From an uncultured Burkholderiaceae bacterium (GTDB lineage: Bacteria; Pseudomonadota; Gammaproteobacteria; Burkholderiales; Burkholderiaceae_B): a DNA stretch of 34,656 bases. Numbering within the stretch: the first letter of the stretch is position 1; each line of letters opens with the position of its first letter. The notes under the pieces were generated by a model that saw nothing but the letters and a program-made list of their open reading frames with translations, was not told the DNA's origin and searched no databases. Of this stretch, positions 16,025 through 23,956 are shown piece by piece. A program made the position numbers and the translations under genes. Location: the NCBI GenBank assembly GCA_937888805.1, contig CALBEY010000101.1:1-34656 (forward strand), in the 5' to 3' direction.

Positions 16025-17072
16025 ATTGCTTCTCTACCCACTGTCGATAGTCACCACTGGTGACATTTTGAACCCAAGCTGGGTTTTGTAAGTACCAATG
16101 CACCGTTTTTTCTAGGCCAGATTCAAAGGTCTCTTCGGGTGACCAGCCAAGTTCTGCCGAAATCTTACTCGCATCAATGGCGTAGCGACGGTCGTGTCCT
16201 GGGCGGTCTTTCACAAAAGTCATCTGATCAACATAGGATTTGCCATTGGCACGTGGCCTTAAAACATCCAAGTGTTGGCAAATGGTTTGAACGACCTCAA
16301 GGTTGGCTTTTTCATTATGACCACCAATGTTGTATGTCTCACCCACGCGACCATCCTGCAAAACGCGAATGATGGCGCGCGCATGATCTTCAACATATAA
16401 CCAGTCTCGGATCTGCTGGCCATCGCCATAAATGGGCAGTGGCTTACCCGCCAAAGCATTTAGGATGACCAATGGGATCAACTTTTCAGGGAAGTGGTAG
16501 GGCCCGTAATTGTTGCTGCAGTTGGTGGTGAGTACAGGCAAGCCATAAGTGTGGTGCCAGGCGCGAACCAAGTGATCCGAGGCCGCCTTGCTGGCCGCGT
16601 AAGGACTGTTGGGCTCGAAAGCGTTGGTTTCACGGAAAGGGGGATCGTTAGGCGTCAAAGTGCCATAGACCTCATCGGTCGAAACATGCAGAAATCGGAA
16701 GGCTGTTTGCACGGGTACGGACAATGGTTGCCAAAACTCACGGACTGATTCCAGCAGGTGGAATGTGCCATTCACATTGGTTTTGATGAATTCACCAGGC
16801 CCGTGGATCGATCGATCGACATGCGACTCAGCGGCAAAATTAATCACCGCGCGCGGCTGATGCTCCTGAAGCAGACGCACAAGCAATTCGCGGTCGCCAA
16901 TATCCCCTCTTACAAAATGGTATCTGCTATCTGATTGAAATTTCGATAGATTTTCTAGGTTACCAGCATAGGTGAGCATATCGAGGTTGAGGACTGGCTC
17001 GTCAAAAAGCGACAACCAAGTGTGCACAAAATTACTGCCTATAAAGCCTGCACCGCCCGTCACAATGATCAT
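16014..17072 (-). CDS. rfbB: dTDP-glucose 4,6-dehydratase
   Basis: Second enzyme of the dTDP-rhamnose pathway, a short-chain dehydrogenase-fold protein of 352 residues. The NAD-binding motif [11 protein letters not shown] lies at 5-15. The catalytic residues are T132-D133-E134 (STDEVYG) and Y158/K162 ([10 protein letters not shown]). [18 protein letters not shown] and [18 protein letters not shown] are typical RmlB stretches. It is the first gene of the minus-strand operon; the ATG is preceded by GGGAGAG. The 157-bp gap to the divergent leader peptide presumably holds both promoters; I could not fix the rfbB promoter with confidence. Confidence 0.97.
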   Translation of the reverse strand: MIIVTGGAGFIGSNFVHTWLSLFDEPVLNLDMLTYAGNLENLSKFQSDSRYHFVRGDIGDRELLVRLLQEHQPRAVINFAAESHVDRSIHGPGEFIKTNVNGTFHLLESVREFWQPLSVPVQTAFRFLHVSTDEVYGTLTPNDPPFRETNAFEPNSPYAASKAASDHLVRAWHHTYGLPVLTTNCSNNYGPYHFPEKLIPLVILNALAGKPLPIYGDGQQIRDWLYVEDHARAIIRVLQDGRVGETYNIGGHNEKANLEVVQTICQHLDVLRPRANGKSYVDQMTFVKDRPGHDRRYAIDASKISAELGWSPEETFESGLEKTVHWYLQNPAWVQNVTSGDYRQWVEKQYGQ

Positions 17073-17184
17073 GTTTACTCACTCTCCCAAGAGATTCAAT
17101 TGTACCAAGTCAGCTGTTTTACATCACCAATGGTTCGAAAGCATTGTCCGTACATTGCCAAATTGTGTATATGATTTGACGCAA

Positions 17185-17200
17185 GAGTTTTCAAAAACTC
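17185..17200. promoter_or_regulatory. Perfect 7+2+7 inverted repeat upstream of the leader peptide and gntR
   Basis: GAGTTTT (17185-17191), two bases, AAAACTC (17194-17200). It lies 29 bases upstream of the leader ATG and a short distance downstream of a TATATGAT sequence that might be a -10 region. It is a possible operator for the GntR-type regulator encoded next to it, but it does not match the usual FadR-subfamily TNGTNNNACNA pattern. Confidence 0.35.
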
Positions 17201-17229
17201 GTACTCACCAAATAACACAGGGGGATCAA

Positions 17230-17295
17230 ATGAGGGAAATCATTACCGTTTCTGTTACTTGCCTGACTTGCGCGCTCGCGGGAGAAAACCAATGA
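17230..17295 (+). CDS. 21-residue leader peptide coupled to the GntR regulator
   Basis: A short open frame starts with ATG at 17230, preceded by AGGGGG and five bases, one of the strongest ribosome-binding sites in the window. The product begins MREIITVSVTCLTCALAG and ends after ENQ; it is mildly hydrophobic and has a CxxC pair. Its TGA stop overlaps the ATG of the regulator gene (ATGA at 17292-17295). The regulator's own GGGAG site lies inside this frame. This suggests translational coupling and possibly control by ribosome occupancy. I do not recognise the peptide, and no family can be assigned. Confidence 0.55.
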   Translation: MREIITVSVTCLTCALAGENQ

Positions 17296-18065
17296 ACGGA
17301 CTCGGTCGCATCGTACACAGTCGTGAAACACGTCGTCAGGCCATGAACAAACCGGTCGCCGCTTTTGAGAATCTGGGTCGCCCTGAAAACTTAGCCGATG
17401 AGATCGCGCAGCAACTACGCGATCGTATTTTGAAAGAAACGCTTGGTCCAGGCCAACGCCTACCCACCGAACAAGCCCTCGGGGCTCAGTTTGGCGTCAG
17501 CCGAAATGTCGTGCGAGAAGCGATTGCACGCCTGAAGCTAACCGGCTTGGTTGAAACACGCCACGGCGTGGGCACATTTGTCAAACGTGACATGGCAAAC
17601 CGACCTTTTGAAGTTGAGCAAGACGACCTACTGGACTTCAAGCAACTGATTGACGTCTATCGTCTACGCGTTGAAATTGAGTCTGGTGCCGCTGCCCTAG
17701 CTGCCACCCACCGCACTGCAGCTCAACTTGAGGCACTAAAAGAATCGCTTAAACAAGACGAGCACCCAGCCGAAGATTGGGAAGCCGGCGCCAATTCAGC
17801 CGTTGACTTCCATTTGGCAGTCTCCCAAGCTTCGAACAACCCCTACTTTGTTCGCATCATGGGCCATCTGAGTTCTGTCATCCGTGATGCAGTTCGTACC
17901 TTGCACTTCAGAAGTTCAGGCACACCGCGCGTCCATGAAATCCATGCTGAACATGAGCGCATTGTCCAAGCGATTGAACGGCAAGATGCCAGTGCAGCCC
18001 GTCAGGCCATGCGCGATCACCTTGAAAACGGTATAAATGGGTATCGAAACCTATTTGGCAATTAA
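17292..18065 (+). CDS. GntR-family transcriptional regulator, FadR subfamily (FCD domain)
   Basis: DNA-binding regulator of 257 residues. The winged helix-turn-helix spans about 32-98 (PGQRLPTEQALGAQFGVSR and VVREAIARLKLTGLVETRHG). The C-terminal FCD ligand domain (about 115-250) shows the metal-binding pattern of this subfamily: an Asp in LIDVYRLR and His residues in DFHLAVSQAS, IHAEHERI and MRDHL. Such proteins usually sense carboxylic acids or acyl-CoA. The ATG at 17292 is chosen for its GGGAG site and its overlap with the leader peptide; ATG 17343 and TTG 17259 are weaker. The crotonase gene follows after 6 bp, so it may regulate that operon. Confidence 0.92.
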   Translation: MNGLGRIVHSRETRRQAMNKPVAAFENLGRPENLADEIAQQLRDRILKETLGPGQRLPTEQALGAQFGVSRNVVREAIARLKLTGLVETRHGVGTFVKRDMANRPFEVEQDDLLDFKQLIDVYRLRVEIESGAAALAATHRTAAQLEALKESLKQDEHPAEDWEAGANSAVDFHLAVSQASNNPYFVRIMGHLSSVIRDAVRTLHFRSSGTPRVHEIHAEHERIVQAIERQDASAARQAMRDHLENGINGYRNLFGN

Positions 18066-18071
18066 TCGCTC

Positions 18072-18866
18072 ATGCAGACCGCAACGACCAACGTTATTGT
18101 CGAAAAACGGGGGGCTGAGGGCTGGATCACTTTTAATGACCCCGCCAAACACAACGCCATGTCGTTGGACATGTGGGTTGCTGTTGAGCCGGCACTTGCT
18201 GCCTTTGAAAGTGATGACGAGATTCGTGTTGTTGTCGTCACGGGGGCCGGTGATAAAGCCTTTGTCAGCGGCGCCAACATTTCTCAATTCGATAAGCTGC
18301 GTTCTTCGGCCGATGCGGTGGCTGAATATGAAAAGGTTGCAGAGGGCGCACAAAATGCCCTCTACAACTTCCCAAAGCCCACAGTAGCGCGCATTAAAGG
18401 TTATTGCATTGGGGGCGGCTTGAACATGGCCCTCTGTTGCGACATCCGAATTGCGTGCGAGAGCAGTTCGTTTGCGATTCCAGCCGGGAGAATTGGGCTC
18501 GGCCATCGATTAACGGCGTTTCGCAACTTGATCACGGCAACGGGTCCAGCCAACGCGCTCGATATCTTTTTGTCAGCGCGCCGAATTGCGGCACATGAAG
18601 CCCAACGACTGGGTTTGATTCAGCACTTGGCAACCGAAGAGACGTTTGAAAAAACGGTACATGAACATCTCGATCGCATCACCGCCAATGCACCCATAAC
18701 GCTGCGTGTGGGCAAGCACATGATCCGTCGGTTTCAAGACATGCCATCTGAGATTGACATTAAAAAAATGCATGAGATGGTGCTCAGTTGCTATGCCAGC
18801 GAAGACTATCAGGAGGGTAAGCAAGCGTTTGCCCAAAAGCGTGCGCCCGTCTTTAAAGGACGATAG
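18072..18866 (+). CDS. Enoyl-CoA hydratase/isomerase (crotonase) family protein lacking both catalytic glutamates
   Basis: Crotonase-fold protein of 264 residues, presumably acting on an acyl-CoA thioester. The oxyanion-hole segments are present: FVSGANISQF (64-73) and GYCIGGGLNMAL (110-121). However, ungapped alignment with rat mitochondrial enoyl-CoA hydratase, from memory, places A138 (FAIPAGRIGLG) at catalytic Glu144 and D164 (NALDIFL) at Glu164. Ordinary hydration is therefore doubtful, and another crotonase reaction is more likely. It lies 6 bp after gntR and 47 bp before the TauE-like gene, probably one operon. The real substrate is unknown. Confidence 0.85.
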   Translation: MQTATTNVIVEKRGAEGWITFNDPAKHNAMSLDMWVAVEPALAAFESDDEIRVVVVTGAGDKAFVSGANISQFDKLRSSADAVAEYEKVAEGAQNALYNFPKPTVARIKGYCIGGGLNMALCCDIRIACESSSFAIPAGRIGLGHRLTAFRNLITATGPANALDIFLSARRIAAHEAQRLGLIQHLATEETFEKTVHEHLDRITANAPITLRVGKHMIRRFQDMPSEIDIKKMHEMVLSCYASEDYQEGKQAFAQKRAPVFKGR

Positions 18867-18913
18867 TGACTCGCGCCACAGCGCATACCCAATGATCTTT
18901 GTAGGGATACAAC

Positions 18914-19675
18914 ATGAATGATCTTTGGGTTTTATTATTCCCAAGTGTGACGATGTTTGCCGTCATGGTGCTAACGACCATTGTCGGTGGCACCATGCGC
19001 GCCTTTTCTGGGTTCGGCGGCGGCTTACTGCTCGCCCCCATTTTCAGTCTCTACTTGCCTCCCAAAGATGTGGTCGTGGTGGTGATTTTGCTGAATTTTG
19101 CAAGCACCTTTCAATTGCTCCCTGGCATGTGGAAAAGCATCGATTGGCCACTGATCTGGCGCATGGTACCTTCAGCACTGTTGGGCATCCCTCTGGGCAG
19201 CTATGTGCTTTCAGGCTTAGACGCCGCGATGTTTCGCCAGATTGTGGCCGGTGTGGTGATCGTGTTGTCCCTTGTGCTTTTAACAGGCTGGTATTACAAA
19301 GGCCCTCGCGGTCGTCTTCAAGACAGCATCGCTGGCATCACCAGTGGCATGTTGACCTCTGTGGCTGGTATTGGTGGGCCACCTTTTGTGTTGTATATGC
19401 TGTCGGCCAAGGGCTTCTCACCCGTTGATTTTCGTATCTTTTTTACGGTGTTCTTTGCCTTCACACAACTTACCGCGATGACCATGCTCCTTCTGCAAGG
19501 CGCGATGCAACCGCTACAGTTCGGGTATGTCGGCACCCTTTTGCCACTTTACCTGCTGGCCACGGCACTTGGCGCCTACTTGTTTGCCAAAGCATTAAAA
19601 AATCGAGCCCATCAAATCAAGCGTATTTCACTCTGGTTGCTGCTCGCCGTCGGCGTCATGACCTTCGTGGTTTAG
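18914..19675 (+). CDS. TauE/SafE family membrane permease
   Basis: Predicted sulfite/anion exporter-type permease, 253 residues, with about seven or eight hydrophobic helices. The first repeat has GGTMRAFSGFGGGLLLAPIFSLYLPP, the second SGMLTSVAGIGGPPFVLYML; both carry the glycine/proline-rich loops typical of the family. The ATG follows AGGGA at six to seven bases. An 11-bp direct repeat (AATGATCTTTG at 18891 and 18917) flanks the ribosome site. It ends a likely operon of regulator, crotonase and permease, so it may move an organic acid or sulfur compound linked to that enzyme; this is inference. Confidence 0.88.
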   Translation: MNDLWVLLFPSVTMFAVMVLTTIVGGTMRAFSGFGGGLLLAPIFSLYLPPKDVVVVVILLNFASTFQLLPGMWKSIDWPLIWRMVPSALLGIPLGSYVLSGLDAAMFRQIVAGVVIVLSLVLLTGWYYKGPRGRLQDSIAGITSGMLTSVAGIGGPPFVLYMLSAKGFSPVDFRIFFTVFFAFTQLTAMTMLLLQGAMQPLQFGYVGTLLPLYLLATALGAYLFAKALKNRAHQIKRISLWLLLAVGVMTFVV

Positions 19676-19690
19676 GTTTGGCGAGATCGG

Positions 19691-19719
19691 TTGGGCATAT
19701 AGCGTTTCAGTCTTACAAT
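19691..19719 (+). promoter_or_regulatory. Candidate sigma-70 promoter for rfbD
   Basis: TTGGGC (19691-19696) and TACAAT (19714-19719) are separated by exactly 17 bases. The start point would fall at about 19726, the A of the rfbD ATG, so the message might be leaderless. No Shine-Dalgarno site precedes that ATG, which fits. The -35 box matches only three consensus bases. Confidence 0.4.
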
Positions 19720-19725
19720 GCCGCC

Positions 19726-20655
19726 ATGTCTGAACTCATTCCCAAACGCGTTTTAGTCACCGGCGGCCAAGGCCAAGTGGGGCATGCTCTGGTCCAGCAG
19801 TTGGCGCCTGATTTTCAACCCATCGGCTATGACCGATTGGGTCTTGATCTGAGCGACTTGGATCGATTGGCAGACAAATTACACGCCGCCATCGAGGTTC
19901 ATCAACCCTGTGCGATTATCAACGCTGCTGCGTTTACCGCCGTTGATCGGGCTGAATCGCAAGAATCGCTCGCCTACGACGTCAATGCACTGGCACCCGG
20001 CATCATGGCCACTGTCGCGACCTCGCACGGCCTGCCCCTGGTTCACTACTCGACCGACTATGTGTTTGATGGCCAGCATGATGGCGCATACACAGAAAAC
20101 GATCTGACGGGCCCATTGTCGGTTTACGGACGCAGTAAATTGGCTGGCGAAAAGGCGGTTATGGCGGCAAACGGTCCGCACTTGATTTTGCGAACCAGTT
20201 GGGTTTTCGGTGCGCATGGGCAAAACTTTCTCAAAACCATGCTGCGATTGGCTCAAGAGCGCGATGCTTTAAGCGTTGTCAATGATCAAATCGGGGCGCC
20301 AACATCTGCCGAGTTGATTGCTCAAAGCACTCACACGGCACTTTCAAATTTGATTGGGGGCGCTAGCGCTCACGATCCTCGATGGGGACTCTATCACCTT
20401 GCAGCCAGTGGCCACACCAGCTGGCACGGCTATGCGCAATACCTGATCTCGCACGCCAGAACGCTGGGTTGGCCCATTCGCATAAGAGATGACGCCATTG
20501 AGGGCATTGCGGCGCGTGACTACCCCGTGGCCGCCGTACGTCCCATGAACTCACGCCTAGACACAACCAAATGGCAGCAGTCCTTTGGTGAAACACTGCC
20601 CGACTGGCGAGTCGGTGTTGACCACGCGCTGGCAAATATCCCGTTGCAACCATGA
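19726..20655 (+). CDS. rfbD: dTDP-4-dehydrorhamnose reductase
   Basis: Last step of dTDP-L-rhamnose synthesis, NAD(P)H-dependent; 309 residues. The nucleotide-binding motif RVLVTGGQGQVGHAL follows a six-residue N-terminal extension. INAAAFTAVDRAE, VHYSTDYVFDG and YGRSKLAGEKAV (the YxxxK catalytic pair) are all present. The frame is open to a TTG at 19678, but ATG 19726 gives the normal family start. Unlike rfbB, rfbA and rfbC it is on the opposite strand, 2.6 kb from rfbB. Its stop overlaps the waaC start (ATGA at 20652-20655), linking rhamnose supply to LPS core synthesis. Confidence 0.95.
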   Translation: MSELIPKRVLVTGGQGQVGHALVQQLAPDFQPIGYDRLGLDLSDLDRLADKLHAAIEVHQPCAIINAAAFTAVDRAESQESLAYDVNALAPGIMATVATSHGLPLVHYSTDYVFDGQHDGAYTENDLTGPLSVYGRSKLAGEKAVMAANGPHLILRTSWVFGAHGQNFLKTMLRLAQERDALSVVNDQIGAPTSAELIAQSTHTALSNLIGGASAHDPRWGLYHLAASGHTSWHGYAQYLISHARTLGWPIRIRDDAIEGIAARDYPVAAVRPMNSRLDTTKWQQSFGETLPDWRVGVDHALANIPLQP

Positions 20656-21611
20656 GGATCTTGATCGTTCGAACCTCATCGTTGGGTGATCTGATTCACA
20701 TGTTGCCGGCAATCACAGACATTGAGCGACACGTCCCGAATGCCGTGATTGACTGGGTGGTGGAAGAAAACTTTGCAGAAATTCCGCGCTGGCATCAGGC
20801 CGTTGAAGACACCATTGTGGTTGCGCATCGCCGCTGGCGTCGCTCTTGGTGGTCCGCCAAGACCCGCTTTGAAAGAAAAGTCGTTGTTGATCGCTTGCAA
20901 TCGGTGAACTACGACATCGTGCTCGACATGCAGGGGCTGCTCAAATCGATTGGCTTTGTGCGTGCCGCCCATGGTGTGAAGCACGGCCTGAGTTGGACCT
21001 CAACCCAAGAGTCGCTGTGCTCGCTTTTTTATGATGTAAAGCACCCCGTGGCCTTTCACCAGCCAGCGGTTATCCGTCAACGTTTACTGGCTGCAGCCAC
21101 GTTTGGGTATACCGTGAGTGGCCAGCCCGACTTTGGATTGGATCACTTGGCCACTAATGCCCCAGTCGCGCCTTATGCGGTCATCATGCCTTCGGCGAGT
21201 CGTGACGACAAGCTCTGGCCAGCCTCAGATTGGCAAGCGGTTTTTGATGCGCTTCAAGCGCATGGCTTGGGCTTACGGTTGTTGGCTGGAAACAATGCCG
21301 AGCAAGCCCGTGCAGAAGGCTTGATTGAGGCCCGATCCAACGCTGTCGTTACCCCCAAAAGCTCGCTCACTGAACTGGCCGCTTTGCTGGCTGGTGCCCG
21401 CGTGATGGTCGGCTTAGACAGTGGCTTGACACATTTGGCGGCCGCACTTGGCACCGATACCATTGGTATTTACAAAGCCTCAACACCGGCTAGAACCCCA
21501 GTTGAGGGTCGCGGTTTTGTGGCTAGCTTGGGCAACCAAGACCGATCACCAAGCCAAGGCGAGGTGTTAGAAGCGCTGCGTGCTGCCTTGTCACCGTCTG
21601 GCGCCGAGTAG
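20652..21611 (+). CDS. waaC: LPS heptosyltransferase I
   Basis: GT9-family transferase adding the first heptose to Kdo2-lipid A at the inner face of the cytoplasmic membrane; 319 residues. The N-terminus MRILIVRTSSLGDLIHMLPAI is the classic WaaC start. FERKVVVDRLQSVNYDIVLDMQGLLKS follows. In the C-terminal domain VIMPSASRDDKLWPASDW and VGLDSGLTHLAAALGTDTIGIY form the ADP-heptose site. It overlaps rfbD by 4 bp and is followed after 90 bp by waaA. Confidence 0.95.
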   Translation: MRILIVRTSSLGDLIHMLPAITDIERHVPNAVIDWVVEENFAEIPRWHQAVEDTIVVAHRRWRRSWWSAKTRFERKVVVDRLQSVNYDIVLDMQGLLKSIGFVRAAHGVKHGLSWTSTQESLCSLFYDVKHPVAFHQPAVIRQRLLAAATFGYTVSGQPDFGLDHLATNAPVAPYAVIMPSASRDDKLWPASDWQAVFDALQAHGLGLRLLAGNNAEQARAEGLIEARSNAVVTPKSSLTELAALLAGARVMVGLDSGLTHLAAALGTDTIGIYKASTPARTPVEGRGFVASLGNQDRSPSQGEVLEALRAALSPSGAE

Positions 21612-21701
21612 GGCAGGTGATTTGCTAACTGTATCGGTGCTGTCCCGTGTCTCCTTACGTATACTTAAACGCACGTAAACCTGCCAAAAGGAAAACTTGT
21701 T

Positions 21702-23042
21702 GTGTTAGCTCGCTGGATATATTCGCTGTTGCTCATCATGGCAGCGCCGCTGGCCTTAGGGCTGCTGATGTGGCGACGGCGTGCCAGCCAAGACGATTGG
21801 CAAGCACTCGCTGCTGAGCGGTTTGGCTTCTATTCACAGCCTTGGGATGGTGCGCCACCCATTTGGATACATGCGGTAAGCGTCGGCGAGGTCCGTGCCG
21901 CGGCGCCCTTAATCAAGGCCTTGGTCCTTAAAGGCGACACGGTCTTACTCACCCACTTCACGCCAACAGGTCGCACGGAAGGGCAACGACTGCTTGCGCA
22001 AGAAATCCATGATGGTCGTGTACGCCAACAGTGGGTGCCTTACGACTTGGCAAGTGCCATGTGCCGTTTTCTTAATCACTTCCAACCGCGTTTGGCTTTG
22101 TTAGTGGAACGCGAAGTATGGCCCAACCTTGTGCACACAACTCACATGGCTGGTGTGCCAGTGGTGTTGGTGAGTGCGCGACTGTCTGAGCGGTCACTGA
22201 CGCAAGCGGTTTGGATCAACCGTTTGTTTGGTGGATTGCTGCACGACACATACGGCGAGCTTGAACTTGCCTTGGCACAAACCCCTGAAGACGGCCAACG
22301 ACTTTTTGACAGTGGGGTTTCAAAAATCATTATTTCAGGCAATCTGAAGTTTGACATTGACGTACCACTCGTCGCGGTAGAAGCGGGCGAACACTGGCGC
22401 ACAAGACTAAATCGACCCGTCATCACCATTGCCAGCACACGTGAAGGCGAAGACAAACTGTTCGTGCCTTTGATAGCCGCGAACTTAAAACCCATGCCTG
22501 CGGGCGAGAGGCCGTTATACATATTGATCCCTAGGCACCCTCAACGCTTTGATGACGCCGCACGCCTGCTTGACGCCCACCAGCTTCGCTATGCGCGTTG
22601 GTCTATGTTGGCTGATGACCCACAAAGTGATGAAGCCCTTAAAAAACAAGATGTCGTGCTCGGCGACACCATGGGCGAGCTGCCTTTTTTCTATGGGGTC
22701 GCTGATGTGGCCATTGTTGGTGGCAGCTTTGAGAACCACGGCGGACAAAACTTCATAGAAGCTTGCGCCATTGGCACACCCGTGATTGTTGGACCACACA
22801 CCCGCAACTTCGCCCATGCGGTCCAAGGTGCTGTGGCGGCCGGCGCCTTGGTGCAAGTCAAAACGGCTGCACAAGCTATTGAAAGAGCCCTGCTGTGGTT
22901 GGAAGATCCAGACTCGGCCACAACAGTGGGCTTGACCGGCAAAGCTTGGGTTTCAGACCACGTGGGTGCCACGAAACGAATCGTCCAAGCCCTTACCGAG
23001 CTTGAAGCTGTCCGGGTGAAACCGTCAGGGCTTGCGCGTTGA
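21702..23042 (+). CDS. waaA: 3-deoxy-D-manno-octulosonic acid (Kdo) transferase
   Basis: Transfers Kdo to lipid A precursor at the inner membrane; 446 residues. An N-terminal hydrophobic anchor (about 5-24) is followed by basic WRRR. The catalytic base should be E63 in IHAVSVGEVRAAAP, by analogy with other WaaA enzymes. The C-terminal domain has IPRHPQRFDDAARLL, GDTMGELPFFYGVADVAIVGGSF and NHGGQNFIEACAIGTPVIVGPH. The start is GTG at 21702 with AAGGA about ten bases upstream. The last 50 bases overlap a small gene on the opposite strand. Confidence 0.95.
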   Translation: MLARWIYSLLLIMAAPLALGLLMWRRRASQDDWQALAAERFGFYSQPWDGAPPIWIHAVSVGEVRAAAPLIKALVLKGDTVLLTHFTPTGRTEGQRLLAQEIHDGRVRQQWVPYDLASAMCRFLNHFQPRLALLVEREVWPNLVHTTHMAGVPVVLVSARLSERSLTQAVWINRLFGGLLHDTYGELELALAQTPEDGQRLFDSGVSKIIISGNLKFDIDVPLVAVEAGEHWRTRLNRPVITIASTREGEDKLFVPLIAANLKPMPAGERPLYILIPRHPQRFDDAARLLDAHQLRYARWSMLADDPQSDEALKKQDVVLGDTMGELPFFYGVADVAIVGGSFENHGGQNFIEACAIGTPVIVGPHTRNFAHAVQGAVAAGALVQVKTAAQAIERALLWLEDPDSATTVGLTGKAWVSDHVGATKRIVQALTELEAVRVKPSGLAR

Positions 23043-23163
23043 GCTGAGAACTTAGCATGGCAGGCGAGCGACCGATTTCGGTTCGCGGATGACCAAACCA
23101 GCCGTTACCCAGTCCATAGACCAGCACATTGGTTGCGAGCAGAAGGAGACAAAATACTTTCAT
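22993..23163 (-). CDS. 56-residue membrane protein, shortened form of the SPOR-type protein after coaX
   Basis: A 56-codon frame begins 10 bp after the coaX stop. It opens with a hydrophobic segment (residues 2-18: KVFCLLLLATNVLVYGL), then GNGWFG, and a short polar part containing GRSPAMLSSQLNAQAL. In related Burkholderiales, as far as I recall, this position holds a longer protein with the same kind of N-terminal helix and R-x-P...L-x-x-Q-x-N-x-x-A-L motif, followed by a SPOR peptidoglycan-binding domain. Here the SPOR domain is missing. No Shine-Dalgarno site is evident, so translation may depend on coupling to coaX. The 3' end overlaps waaA by 50 bp. It is a real small gene or a decayed one. 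Confidence 0.6.
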   Translation of the reverse strand: MKVFCLLLLATNVLVYGLGNGWFGHPRTEIGRSPAMLSSQLNAQALTVSPGQLQAR

Positions 23164-23173
23164 GGCGTGAAGT

Positions 23174-23956
23174 TTAACCGCTTATGTGGTTAGTCTCTTG
23201 GGCCAAAACGGCTAGGCCATCCAAGACCACCAAAGGCAAATGATGGATGGGCACACCTTTCACACTGTCTTCCAGCGCCCCTTGGATTTTTTCGTAGGCC
23301 CCACCGCTGACACAAAGCAAAGGCATCTGTCCGTCATTTCGCTGTGCGATTTCGAGCTGGCGCTTGATCGCACCAATTTGTGCGGCTGCAATACCGCTGG
23401 CAATAGCGCTAGCAGTCCCAATTGGGTTGTCCACTACATCGCCGTTTGCCTGTGGTAGGCGCGCCGTGCCTTGGGCCAAAGCAGTCTGCATCATCACCAC
23501 CCCAGGCAATATCAAGCCGCCGCGAAACGCCCTATCTGACCCCAATGTATCGACCGTGGTCGCTGTCCCAAAGTTCACCAAAACCGCCGACGCGCCTCGG
23601 TCCCCATCAAACTGGAAATGGCGTGTCAATCCAATGACTCCGACCCACCGGTCAGCGCCAAGCTGCTGGGGCTCAGGGTAACGATTAAAAACGCCCCCAG
23701 CCTTGGGTGTGGATTGAACCCACTGCAAAGTGAGGTTGGTTGGCAACGACGCCTCAACACACTGCGCCACCGCCAAATGCCCGACGCACACACCCCACAC
23801 CGCCTCAATGGCGCCTAGTTTTGCGATCTGCTCCTCTAATGCTTGACGCATCAGCGCAGCATCTTGGGTTGGCACGGCTGCAACGAAGCGCAGCGCGTTT
23901 TTTTCGAGCACCGCGAGTTTCACGCGGGTATTACCGACATCAACCAACAATTTCAT
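23174..23956 (-). CDS. coaX: Type III pantothenate kinase
   Basis: First step of coenzyme A synthesis, phosphorylating pantothenate; 260 residues. The ASKHA-fold phosphate loop MKLLVDVGNTRVKLAVL is at the N-terminus with D6. YPEPQQLGADRWVGVIG holds a catalytic aspartate, and VNFGTATTVDTL and GGLILPGVVMMQTAL follow, all CoaX signatures. ATG 23956 is chosen over the longer frame because it overlaps the birA stop (ATGA) and gives the conserved N-terminus. The birA-coaX pairing is common in betaproteobacteria. Confidence 0.95.
   Translation of the reverse strand: MKLLVDVGNTRVKLAVLEKNALRFVAAVPTQDAALMRQALEEQIAKLGAIEAVWGVCVGHLAVAQCVEASLPTNLTLQWVQSTPKAGGVFNRYPEPQQLGADRWVGVIGLTRHFQFDGDRGASAVLVNFGTATTVDTLGSDRAFRGGLILPGVVMMQTALAQGTARLPQANGDVVDNPIGTASAIASGIAAAQIGAIKRQLEIAQRNDGQMPLLCVSGGAYEKIQGALEDSVKGVPIHHLPLVVLDGLAVLAQETNHISG

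Noticed and set aside
16972..17295. 107-residue plus-strand frame ending at the leader peptide stop
   Set aside because: Most of it runs antisense through rfbB. Only the last 21 codons, which have their own strong ribosome site, look real.
21612..21701. Promoter or hairpin in the waaC-waaA gap
   Set aside because: A TATACT at 21659-21664 lacks a matching -35 box, and the distant GGCAGGT/ACCTGCC repeat is about 60 bases apart; not convincing.
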